A stretch of DNA of 6,462 bases from Clostridia bacterium (GTDB lineage: Bacteria > Bacillota > Clostridia > Christensenellales > Borkfalkiaceae), in the NCBI GenBank assembly GCA_029052615.1, contig JAIDIR010000109.1, positions 1 to 6,462 of the forward strand. The letters are read 5' to 3'. The position numbers and the translations under genes were made by a program. Under the pieces are notes generated by a model. The model did not search any database. It saw only the letters and a list, made by a program, of their open reading frames with translations, and was not told where the DNA came from. Positions 1 to 5,998 of this stretch are shown in pieces. Within the stretch, counting starts at the first letter, position 1, and each line of letters starts with the position of its first letter.

Positions 1-387
1 TCACAGCACCGCCCCCAAAACGGCGGCAACGCAGCCGCCCACGGCACCGCCCGCAAACGCGCACAGCGCCGATATCGCGTAGAATTTTTTCGGGATAGAG
101 GGAGCGGAAAGTACTTCAACCGTATCCGTGGTTTCCTCGGTTTCGGGCTGTTCCTTTACGACCGGCTCGTACTTTTTAAACGAGCATATACAAAAGGTGC
201 TTCCGCGCGCATACTTGACGTCGATATATCCGCCGCCCGTCAGATTTTTAAGCGCGGCTTCCAGCGTTTCGCGGTTGCGCATATCCTCGGGCAGAGCGTC
301 CAAAAGCTCCTCTTCATAATAAATTTTATATCCGCCCGTGCCTGCGTCGCACAGCTGAGCGGAAAGGTTGGTGCAGATTTCTTCCAT
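1..387 (-). CDS. Hypothetical small protein: winged-helix-like N-terminal part with a C-terminal membrane anchor
   Basis: I do not recognise a named family. The product is 128 residues and is complete: the TGA stop is the first three bases of the window. Residues 1-75 alternate helices and strands in a pattern like a small winged-helix fold (a helix at about 24-34, a second helix at 38-49 ending in LTGGGYIDVKYA, then a cysteine-containing strand at 65-70). Residues 76-98 are an acidic, Thr/Pro/Glu-rich linker. Residues 101-128 form one hydrophobic, glycine-rich segment (FAGGAVGG) running to the C-terminus, so the protein is probably tail-anchored with its N-terminal part in the cytosol. The ATG is supported by an in-frame TAA directly in front of it, but no good Shine-Dalgarno sequence is visible. 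It lies 48 bases after the preceding gene on the same strand and may be the third gene of the rqcH unit. The fold is an inference from pattern; DNA binding is not shown. Confidence 0.7.
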   Translation of the reverse strand: MEEICTNLSAQLCDAGTGGYKIYYEEELLDALPEDMRNRETLEAALKNLTGGGYIDVKYARGSTFCICSFKKYEPVVKEQPETEETTDTVEVLSAPSIPKKFYAISALCAFAGGAVGGCVAAVLGAVL

Positions 388-406
388 TTACTTTTAATAA
401 TGGAAC

Positions 407-420
407 AAAACGCGCGTTTT
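407..420. repeat. 14-base perfect palindrome in the gap between the two small genes
   Basis: AAAACGCGCGTTTT reads the same on both strands and occupies the middle of the 48-base gap between the two small minus-strand genes. As RNA it could form a 5-bp stem with a 4-base loop. On the minus strand it is followed by GTTCC rather than a T run, so it is at best a very weak terminator. It could equally be a protein binding site or chance. Confidence 0.35.
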
Positions 421-435
421 TATTCGTTTTAACGG

Positions 436-795
436 CTATTTGGCGGAAGCGGAAACCGACATTCCTATAACGAATACTATTATGCCCGCCGCCATGACGA
501 CGTAGCTTAAAATTCTTATGATTTTACACGCCTTGTTTTCGCCGTGCTTTTTCTGCGCGTTAAGAAAGGTAACGCTTGCAAGCTCGGAAATCATACTCGA
601 TATAAGCAGGTACACGCCCGCGCCCTTTATGGCAAACGAAATGCCGAAAAGCACGCACCCGACCGCAAAACACGCAATGGCAATATAAAAGCAGATAAGG
701 TTGCTTTTGCCGCCGTTTTCTTCTGTTTGTTCTTCGGTTGAAGCCTGTGTGTTTTCGGTCTTTTCTTCGCTTTCTTTCAAGTCTTTATCACTCAT
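436..795 (-). CDS. Hypothetical three-helix membrane protein, translationally coupled to rqcH
   Basis: The product is unrecognised and 119 residues long. Residues 1-32 are a polar, strongly acidic tail rich in Glu, Thr and Lys. Three hydrophobic segments follow, at about 33-56, 59-78 and 92-114. The loop between helices 2 and 3 is rich in Lys, His and Arg, which by the positive-inside rule puts that loop and the N-terminus in the cytosol and the C-terminus outside. I chose the ATG at 795 rather than the longer in-frame TTG at 828 because GGAGGA lies 8 bases upstream of it, while the TTG has no ribosome binding site and would add 11 residues encoded inside the 3' end of rqcH. With this start the gene overlaps rqcH by 8 bases (788-795), the arrangement expected for coupled translation. 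No catalytic motif is visible. The linkage suggests co-expression with RqcH; it does not establish a role in ribosome rescue. Confidence 0.75.
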   Translation of the reverse strand: MSDKDLKESEEKTENTQASTEEQTEENGGKSNLICFYIAIACFAVGCVLFGISFAIKGAGVYLLISSMISELASVTFLNAQKKHGENKACKIIRILSYVVMAAGIIVFVIGMSVSASAK

Positions 796-2467
796 CGCAT
801 CTGTCCTCCGTATGTCCGTTCGGCGCAACTATAATGGTTTTAAAATCGGTGTAAACGGCAAAGCCCGTATGCGCGCCGTTGGGCTTTTTAACGTATTTTT
901 TCAAGGTAAAATCTACGGGCACCTTGTCCTTTTCGCGCGCCTCCGAATAGTAGGCGCAGACCTCTGCGGCAAACTTTATCACGCTATCGTCCGCGCTCTT
1001 TCCGTCAGTTAAAATGCCGACGTGGGAGGAGTGGAAGGTCTTGGCGTGCAGCCATATATCCGCAGGCGCAAGCCCCTTGGTCAGTCTGTCGTTCTGCAAA
1101 TTATTACGTCCGCAAACTACGGTAAATTCGCCGTATACGAACTTGCGGAAGGGGCTTTCCGACGCTGCGTTTTTGTTCTTCTTTTTGCCGTCGGTCTTTG
1201 GCGCGGGAATGAGCGAAAGGGATATAAGTTCCTCCTCGGTCTCCGCAAGGTCGCAAAGATTTTCGGCGGCGTTCAGGTTGCCCGATATGCTTTTAAAATA
1301 GGCAAGTTTTTGCTCGCTTTCGCTCTTCTGCGCGGTAAGGTTTTGCGCCGTGCGTTTAAGCTTGGCGTACTTCTTATAATACTTCTGCGCGTTCTGTGCG
1401 GGGGTCAGCCGCGCGTCCAGCTCAACGGTGATTTTGCCGCAATTTTCGTCGTAATAATTTACCGCCTCAAACGCGCTCATTCCCCGTTCAAGGGCGTATA
1501 TATTGGCGGTAATAAGCTCTCCGCGCAGTTTTACGTCCTCGCATTTATCACATTCGGCAAGCTTTTCGTATATGCTTGCAAGCCGCTTTTCAACCTTCTT
1601 TTCGGCGGAGGACAGCGCGGAAACAAGCCTGCGTTTTTTGTCCGCAAACAGCTTTTTGTTCACCGCATACGTGTAAAATTCCGCCTGCGCTTTCAACAGA
1701 CTTTCGCACTCTTTCGCGCCCTCTGTTGCGCGCGCCTTAAAGTCTGTAACTTCGCCTGCGCGGTATAAAACGCAGGGGGTATATTCGGTGTCGTTGATAT
1801 AGGAATATACCTGTTCAGCCGTGGCGTTTTCGCCGTATAGAGCAACTATGTCGTCGGCGGTTACGTAAGCAATGCCCGCAACCCTGTCGGCGATAAATTT
1901 TGCTAAATCGCCCGTCCTGTTTTCGAACGCAAGCCTTAACGCATCTAAGTCGGTCGGGTCGGCTTTGTCCTGCTTTTCGGGCAGAAGATATTTTGCGCCG
2001 CCAAGAGTGACGCGCCGCGCGCCCGTTTCCAGCGAGGCGGTCTTTAATGCTCCGACTATAATTCCGTCCTTGGTTAAAACGGCGTTGGAGTACTTGCCCA
2101 TAATTTCAAGGTACAGCCGCATGTCGGCAATTTCGAATTCCGAAAAGCACTTGAAATCGAAGTAAATCACCCTTTCGAACCCGACCTGTTTAACGGCTGT
2201 AATTTCGGCGTTCTGCAGGTGCTTTCTAAGCAGCATACAGAAGTTGGGCGCAACTTTGGGGTTGGGCAAATCAAAGCTTTCGCCCGCGCTCACCCTGCAA
2301 TATTTTGCCGAAAGGTCGATATCCAGTTTAACCGTGCCCGAACGCGTGTATATTAAAAGGGAGAGCAAGTCCTTTTCGGGCTGATTTATTTTGGAAATTT
2401 TTCCGCCCGTGAATAAAGCTTCAAGCTCCCTTACGACGTATCGCAAAGTAAACGCGTCCTGTGGCAT
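788..2467 (-). CDS. rqcH: RqcH / NFACT-family ribosome quality control protein (also annotated as fibronectin-binding FbpA)
   Basis: RqcH binds 50S subunits that carry a stalled peptidyl-tRNA and recruits tRNA-Ala to add a C-terminal alanine tail marking the chain for proteolysis. The product is 559 residues, close to the roughly 570 usual in Firmicutes. Residues 1-160 match the NFACT-N domain (VRELEALFTGGKISKINQPEKD, MLLRKHL, LEIMGKYSNAVL). The middle, about 170-255, fits the helical hairpin region. Residues 256-410 are a Lys/Glu-rich coiled coil. A Lys-rich linker at 424-432 leads to the NFACT-R domain at about 440-550 (GRNNLQND, DIWLHAK, SSHVGI, YVKKPNGAHTGF). The Asp-Arg motif needed for tRNA recruitment in characterised homologues appears here as Glu98-Arg99. 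The ATG has GAAAGG 8 bases upstream. It is the first gene of the leftward unit. The older adhesin name comes from surface-binding reports for some homologues; no signal peptide is visible. Confidence 0.95.
   Translation of the reverse strand: MPQDAFTLRYVVRELEALFTGGKISKINQPEKDLLSLLIYTRSGTVKLDIDLSAKYCRVSAGESFDLPNPKVAPNFCMLLRKHLQNAEITAVKQVGFERVIYFDFKCFSEFEIADMRLYLEIMGKYSNAVLTKDGIIVGALKTASLETGARRVTLGGAKYLLPEKQDKADPTDLDALRLAFENRTGDLAKFIADRVAGIAYVTADDIVALYGENATAEQVYSYINDTEYTPCVLYRAGEVTDFKARATEGAKECESLLKAQAEFYTYAVNKKLFADKKRRLVSALSSAEKKVEKRLASIYEKLAECDKCEDVKLRGELITANIYALERGMSAFEAVNYYDENCGKITVELDARLTPAQNAQKYYKKYAKLKRTAQNLTAQKSESEQKLAYFKSISGNLNAAENLCDLAETEEELISLSLIPAPKTDGKKKNKNAASESPFRKFVYGEFTVVCGRNNLQNDRLTKGLAPADIWLHAKTFHSSHVGILTDGKSADDSVIKFAAEVCAYYSEAREKDKVPVDFTLKKYVKKPNGAHTGFAVYTDFKTIIVAPNGHTEDRCDE
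804..809 (-). promoter_or_regulatory. Shine-Dalgarno site deciding the start of the three-helix membrane protein
   Basis: GGAGGA on the minus strand sits inside the last codons of rqcH and leaves 8 bases before the ATG at 795. Its strength and spacing favour the short 119-residue form over a TTG start at 828. Confidence 0.8.
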
Positions 2468-2503
2468 AGTGGTTACCTTTCAAGCAAAAGTTTTTACCTT
2501 GCC

Positions 2504-2532
2504 ATTATATCCCAAAAAAAATAAAAAGTAAA
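2504..2532 (-). promoter_or_regulatory. Sigma-A-type promoter for the rqcH unit
   Basis: On the minus strand, TTTACT (2532-2527, four of six to TTGACA) is separated by 17 bases from a perfect TATAAT (2509-2504). The spacer contains a run of eight T. Transcription would start near 2497, giving a leader of about 30 bases before the rqcH ATG that includes the GAAAGG ribosome binding site. Confidence 0.7.
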
Positions 2533-2554
2533 TTGTATACGGTCTTAAAAACGC

Positions 2555-2583
2555 TTTTCAAAATAAAAGAATTGTGTTAGAAT
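2555..2583 (+). promoter_or_regulatory. Sigma-A-type promoter with extended -10 for tig
   Basis: TTTTCA (2555-2560, four of six) is followed after 17 bases by TAGAAT (2578-2583), with TG one base upstream of the -10 box, which makes an extended -10. The predicted start near 2590 leaves a leader of about 40 bases to the tig ATG. The -35 box lies 22 bases from the -35 box of the divergent rqcH promoter, so a regulator bound between them could affect both. Confidence 0.65.
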
Positions 2584-2629
2584 ATTATCCGTATTAAAAT
2601 AATCGGTATTTTCAATCAGGAGAACATCA

Positions 2630-3922
2630 ATGAACTACACTTTCGAAGCATCTGAAAAAAGCACAGTTAAGCTCGTTATAAATTTCACGGGTGAAGAATG
2701 GAAGAGCGCAATCGACCAGGCGTATCTGAGAACGCGCGGCAAGTATGCCGTTCCCGGTTTCAGAAAGGGCAAGTGCCCCAAGCCCGTAATCGAAAATTAT
2801 TACGGTAAAGCCGTCTTCTTCGACGACGCTTTCAACGTACTCTATTCCGAGCATTATCCCGCAATCATCGAAAAGGAGAGCGCGAACTTCACCGCAGTGG
2901 GCGCGCCCGAGCTTTCGGTTGACGAGCTTACGGACGAGAAAGTCGTACTCACCGCAATCGTTCCCGTTAAGCCCGAAGTAAAAATCGGCAGCTACAAGGG
3001 TTTAGAAATCAAGAAGTATGAATATAATGTGACCGAAGAGGAAATAAAGACCGAGGCGGACAAAATTCTTCTGCGCGAGGCTAAGACCGTTGAGGTCACC
3101 GACAGAGCGTGCAAGAGCGGCGATATCGTAAATATCGACTTTGCAGGCTCCGTGGACGGCGAACTGTTCGCGGGCGGCTCCATGGAAAAATACGACCTCG
3201 AGCTTGGCAGCGGCTCGTTCATCCCCGGTTTCGAGGATCAGGTTGCAGGTATGAAAATCGGCGAGGAAAGGGATATAAAGGTTACCTTCCCCGCAGACTA
3301 CCAGGCTGACAATTTAAAGGGCAAGGAGGCAACCTTCCACATCAAGCTGCACGCAATCAAGGGTAAGGAGCTTCCCGAGCTGACCGACGAATACGTTAAA
3401 AAGCACGCGGGCAGCGAAACGGTAGCGGCTTATATGGCAAGGGTCAAGGAGCGCCTTGAAAACAAGGCTAAGAACGACAGCCGCGACCAGACCGAAAACA
3501 GCATATTACAGGCTATATGCGCAACCTGCGAGTGCGAAATTCCCCAGGCTATGATTGATAGCGAAGTGGACAATATCGTTCAGGATTTCGCGCAGAGGCT
3601 TGTATATCAGGGCCTGCAGCTTAAGGACTATATCGAGTATATGGGTCAGACGATGGAGCAGTTCAGGGCACAGTTTGCCGAGCAGGCAAGAAACCGCGTG
3701 CTCACCCAGCTCGTAATCGAAAAGATAATAAAGGACGAAAACATAACCGCAACTCAGGAAGAGATAGAAGCCAAGATTGCAGAACAGGCGGCATCGGTCG
3801 AAAAATCGGTTGACGACTACAAAAAGACCCTCGATTCGAGAAGAATGGAGTATATCGCAAACGATATCGTAATCACCAAGCTCTTCGAATTCCTGTCGGC
3901 AAACAACAAGCTTGTTGCTTGA
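2630..3922 (+). CDS. tig: Trigger factor, ribosome-associated chaperone and peptidyl-prolyl isomerase
   Basis: Trigger factor binds near the 50S exit tunnel and shields nascent chains while they fold. The 430-residue length is normal. The ribosome-binding domain covers about residues 1-145 and carries the family signature GFRKGKCP at 43-50, the loop that docks on ribosomal protein L23. The FKBP-type isomerase domain spans about 160-245 (GDIVNIDFAGSVDG, GSGSFIPGFEDQVAGMKIGE, FPADY). The helical C-terminal chaperone domain covers 247-430. AGGAG (2618-2622) lies 7 bases before the ATG. It heads the rightward unit, with its own promoter upstream, and is followed by clpP after 116 bases with no intrinsic terminator between them. 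Its acidic, Lys-rich make-up and codon use resemble those of the neighbouring genes. Confidence 0.98.
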   Translation: MNYTFEASEKSTVKLVINFTGEEWKSAIDQAYLRTRGKYAVPGFRKGKCPKPVIENYYGKAVFFDDAFNVLYSEHYPAIIEKESANFTAVGAPELSVDELTDEKVVLTAIVPVKPEVKIGSYKGLEIKKYEYNVTEEEIKTEADKILLREAKTVEVTDRACKSGDIVNIDFAGSVDGELFAGGSMEKYDLELGSGSFIPGFEDQVAGMKIGEERDIKVTFPADYQADNLKGKEATFHIKLHAIKGKELPELTDEYVKKHAGSETVAAYMARVKERLENKAKNDSRDQTENSILQAICATCECEIPQAMIDSEVDNIVQDFAQRLVYQGLQLKDYIEYMGQTMEQFRAQFAEQARNRVLTQLVIEKIIKDENITATQEEIEAKIAEQAASVEKSVDDYKKTLDSRRMEYIANDIVITKLFEFLSANNKLVA

Positions 3923-3924
3923 AT

Positions 3925-3954
3925 TTGACCGTTTTTAATAGTTGAAAATATCCT
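3925..3954 (+). promoter_or_regulatory. Candidate clpP promoter with an overlapping CtsR-like heptad
   Basis: TTGACC (3925-3930, five of six to the -35 consensus) and TATCCT (3949-3954, four of six to the -10) are 18 bases apart and begin three bases after the tig stop codon. The -35 box lies within TTTGACC (3924-3930), a perfect copy of the inverted CtsR heptad; after a 3-base spacer the second heptad position reads TTTAATA, only four of seven. CtsR represses clp genes in many Firmicutes. One good half-site is weak evidence, and the resemblance may come from the -35 sequence alone. Confidence 0.35.
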
Positions 3955-3956
3955 GA

Positions 3957-3994
3957 TGCGGCGGCTTTACTTATTTAATTGTTTTGCCGCCGTA
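3957..3994 (+). other. Stem-loop in the tig-clpP gap, upstream of the clpP ribosome binding site
   Basis: CGGCGGC (3959-3965) pairs perfectly with GCCGCCG (3986-3992), extended by a G-U and a T-A pair to 9 bp, around a 20-base AT-rich loop. The stem is followed by an A-rich stretch, not a T run, so it does not look like an intrinsic terminator on the plus strand. The clpP Shine-Dalgarno lies about 30 bases further on. If the candidate promoter before it is used, the structure would lie at the extreme 5' end of that transcript. Confidence 0.6.
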
Positions 3995-4038
3995 AAAATA
4001 ATTATCGCAATAAATTTTCTTAAAAGGAGAAGCAAACA

Positions 4039-4635
4039 ATGGCAAACGAAAAGAATGCGCTCGTTCCCTATATCGTGGAGCAGACCTCGCGCGGTGAGCG
4101 TTCGTACGACATCTATTCCAGACTTCTGGAGGACAGAATTATATTTTTGAGCGGCGAGATTGACGACGCGGTAGCAAACACCGTCGTTGCGCAGCTCATC
4201 TACCTTGAGGCAAAGGACCCTTCCAAAGATATAAATCTGTATATCAACAGCCCCGGCGGTTCGGTTTCCGCAGGTCTTGCAATCTACGACACGATGAACT
4301 ATATCAAGTGCGACGTTTCCACCATATGTATCGGTATGGCGGCTTCGATGGGCGCGTTCCTTTTATCGAGCGGCGCAAAGGGCAAGAGGTTTGCTCTCCC
4401 CAACAGCGAGATTATGATTCACCAGCCCCTCGGCGGTGCGCAGGGTCAGGCAAGCGACATAAAGATAGCAGCCGAGCACATTTTAAAGACCAAGAAAAAG
4501 CTCAACTCTATACTTGCGCAGAACAGCGGCAAGCCGTTGGAGCAGATTGAGCGCGACACCGACAGAGATAACTATCTCTCGGCTGAAGAGGCGCTTAATT
4601 ACGGTCTTATAGATAAAGTTTTCTTTAAGAGATAA
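4039..4635 (+). CDS. clpP: ATP-dependent Clp protease proteolytic subunit
   Basis: ClpP forms a two-ring, 14-subunit chamber with serine protease sites that degrade proteins fed by a Clp ATPase such as ClpX. The 198-residue product is full length. The catalytic triad is visible as Ser103 in GMAASMGAF, His128 in MIHQP and Asp177 in DTDRDNYLSAEEA, with the same spacing between them as in E. coli ClpP. The oxyanion-hole region SPGGSV is at 71-76. The short N-terminal stretch before the conserved SRLLEDRIIFL matches a brief propeptide and axial loop. AGGAG (4025-4029) sits 9 bases before the ATG, which excludes longer starts. It lies directly upstream of its partner clpX, 77 bases away, so the two are probably made together. 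Confidence 0.98.
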   Translation: MANEKNALVPYIVEQTSRGERSYDIYSRLLEDRIIFLSGEIDDAVANTVVAQLIYLEAKDPSKDINLYINSPGGSVSAGLAIYDTMNYIKCDVSTICIGMAASMGAFLLSSGAKGKRFALPNSEIMIHQPLGGAQGQASDIKIAAEHILKTKKKLNSILAQNSGKPLEQIERDTDRDNYLSAEEALNYGLIDKVFFKR

Positions 4636-4669
4636 TTTTTCTTAAAACAGGTCAATAATCAAAATCGAC

Positions 4670-4701
4670 AGCGCCGACGGGTGAAAATTTTGGTCGGCGC
4701 T
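4670..4701 (+). other. GC-rich stem-loop abutting the clpX ribosome binding site
   Basis: AGCGCCGAC (4670-4678) and GTCGGCGCT (4693-4701) are perfect 9-base inverted repeats with seven G-C pairs, enclosing a 14-base loop. Only one base separates the stem from GGGAG (4703-4707), the clpX Shine-Dalgarno, which is 5 bases before the ATG. The sequence after the stem is CGGGAGTTTAA, so it is not a standard terminator. It may affect clpX translation or stabilise or define an RNA end; which of these applies cannot be told from sequence. Confidence 0.7.
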
Positions 4702-4712
4702 CGGGAGTTTAA

Positions 4713-5939
4713 ATGAAAAATCAGAAATTCTGTTCGTTCTGCGGCAAGCCCGAGGATTTGGTCAAAAGGCTTATTGCAGGTCAGAACGATTCGTTCATAT
4801 GCGACGAATGCGTGGAAATTTGCAGGGATATGATTCGCGATACGGTGGAAGATTCCGTGGAGCCGGTGCCCCTCAAAAAGCCTTCCGAGATAAAGGACGA
4901 GCTGGACAAGTATATCGTCGGTCAGGACGAGGCGAAAAAGGTTCTCTCCGTTGCGGTGTACAACCACTATAAGCGCATAAACAACAAACTGAATAAGGAT
5001 AGCGACCTTGACGAGGTCGAAATTGAAAAGAGCAATATTCTGCTTTTAGGACCCACTGGCTGCGGCAAAACGCTGCTTGCCCGTACGCTTGCAAGAATTT
5101 TGAACGTGCCCTTTGCGGCGACGGACGCAACCACCTTGACCGAGGCGGGATACGTCGGCGAGGACGTTGAAAATATTCTTTTAAAGCTCATCCAGAACGC
5201 CGACTATAACGTGGAAAGAGCCGAACGCGGCATCATATATATCGACGAAATAGACAAGATAGCAAGGAAGAGCGAAAACGTTTCCATCACGCGCGACGTT
5301 TCGGGCGAGGGCGTTCAGCAGGCTCTTTTGAAGATTATCGAAAGCACGGTTGCAAACGTTCCCCCTCAGGGCGGCAGAAAGCACCCCCAGCAGGAATGTC
5401 TGAGAATTGATACGACAAACATTCTGTTCATTTGCGGCGGCGCGTTCGTCGGACTGGATAAAATCGTTCAGGCGCGCAAGGATACGGCGTCGCTCGGCTT
5501 CGGCGGCGAGGTCAAGTCTGCGGACACCGACACCTACAAGGCGTTGGAGGACGTAAAGCCGCAGGATTTAACCAAGTTCGGTTTAATTCCCGAATTCGTC
5601 GGGCGCGTGCCCATAGTTGTTGCGCTTCATCCGCTGGACGAAACGGCGCTCGTAAATATTTTAACCGAGCCGCGTAACGCGATAATAAAGCAGTACCAGA
5701 AGCTTATGGCTCTCGACGGCGTAAAGCTGACCGTGGAGGAAGAGGCGGTAAGGGAAATTGCGCGCACCGCAATCAATTTAAAGACGGGCGCAAGGGGACT
5801 TAGAACCATTATCGAAGGCTTTATGACCTCCGTAATGTACAAAGTGCCGTCGGAAAAGAACGTCGAGGAAGTAATAGTCACCCAGAAGTGCATTACCGAC
5901 AGGGCGGAACCCCGCATTGTTTATAAGAAAAGCGCTTAA
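4713..5939 (+). CDS. clpX: ClpX, ATPase and unfoldase subunit of the Clp protease
   Basis: ClpX is an AAA+ hexamer that recognises tagged proteins, unfolds them and threads them into ClpP. The 408-residue product is full length. The N-terminal zinc-binding domain has Cys7, Cys10, Cys30 and Cys33. Walker A is GPTGCGKT (113-120), with Cys where many homologues have Ser. The pore loop GYVGE is at 146-150, Walker B IIYIDEID at 174-181, the RKH loop at 222-224, and sensor 1 near Asn236. The arginine finger is Arg298 in EFVGRVP and sensor 2 is Arg361 in GARGLR. The ClpP-docking loop reads LGF (261-263) in place of the textbook IGF, a mild change. A GGGAG site 5 bases upstream supports the ATG. A probable terminator follows the gene. 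Confidence 0.98.
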   Translation: MKNQKFCSFCGKPEDLVKRLIAGQNDSFICDECVEICRDMIRDTVEDSVEPVPLKKPSEIKDELDKYIVGQDEAKKVLSVAVYNHYKRINNKLNKDSDLDEVEIEKSNILLLGPTGCGKTLLARTLARILNVPFAATDATTLTEAGYVGEDVENILLKLIQNADYNVERAERGIIYIDEIDKIARKSENVSITRDVSGEGVQQALLKIIESTVANVPPQGGRKHPQQECLRIDTTNILFICGGAFVGLDKIVQARKDTASLGFGGEVKSADTDTYKALEDVKPQDLTKFGLIPEFVGRVPIVVALHPLDETALVNILTEPRNAIIKQYQKLMALDGVKLTVEEEAVREIARTAINLKTGARGLRTIIEGFMTSVMYKVPSEKNVEEVIVTQKCITDRAEPRIVYKKSA

Positions 5940-5951
5940 GTTGCATATGTT

Positions 5952-5981
5952 CGGGGAAGTAGAGTTGCTTCCCCGCTTTTT
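5952..5981 (+). terminator. Probable intrinsic terminator between clpX and lon
   Basis: CGGGGAAG (5952-5959) pairs perfectly with CTTCCCCG (5968-5975) around an 8-base loop, and the stem is followed by C and five T (5977-5981). The T run is short, so termination may be partial and allow read-through into lon, whose ATG is only 18 bases further on. I see no clear promoter in the remaining space, which makes read-through the simplest way to express lon. Confidence 0.65.
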
Positions 5982-5998
5982 GCAAGAGGAACATTATT

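Noticed and set aside
796..828. 11-codon N-terminal extension of the three-helix membrane protein, starting at TTG 828
   Set aside because: No ribosome binding site precedes the TTG, while GGAGGA is well placed for the ATG at 795, and the extra residues come from the 3' end of rqcH.
1022..1768. 248-codon open frame on the plus strand, opposite rqcH
   Set aside because: It lies wholly within the well-supported rqcH coding sequence, has no recognisable domain, and reads as the Lys/Arg/Phe-rich antisense of a coiled-coil gene.
2468..2629. CIRCE element (HrcA site) or CtsR tandem repeat in the divergent promoter region
   Set aside because: I looked for TTAGCACTC/GAGTGCTAA and for paired GGTCAAA heptads and found neither.
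3957..3994. Stem-loop as an intrinsic terminator for tig
   Set aside because: It is followed by TAAAAATAATTA rather than a T run on the plus strand, and there is no convergent minus-strand gene that it would terminate.
3956..4150. Short plus-strand open frame running from the tig-clpP gap into clpP in another frame
   Set aside because: It lacks a ribosome binding site, overlaps clpP by more than 100 bases out of frame, and its start lies at the leader hairpin.
4650..4665. Possible CtsR operator in the clpP-clpX gap (GGTCAATAATCAAAAT)
   Set aside because: The first heptad matches six of seven, but the second position has almost no match, and there is no promoter beside it.
5041..5101. Cys in the ClpX Walker A motif (GPTGCGKT) as a sign of an inactive ATPase
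   Set aside because: The essential Gly, Lys and Thr residues are intact and Cys at this position is a mild substitution; all other ATPase motifs are present.
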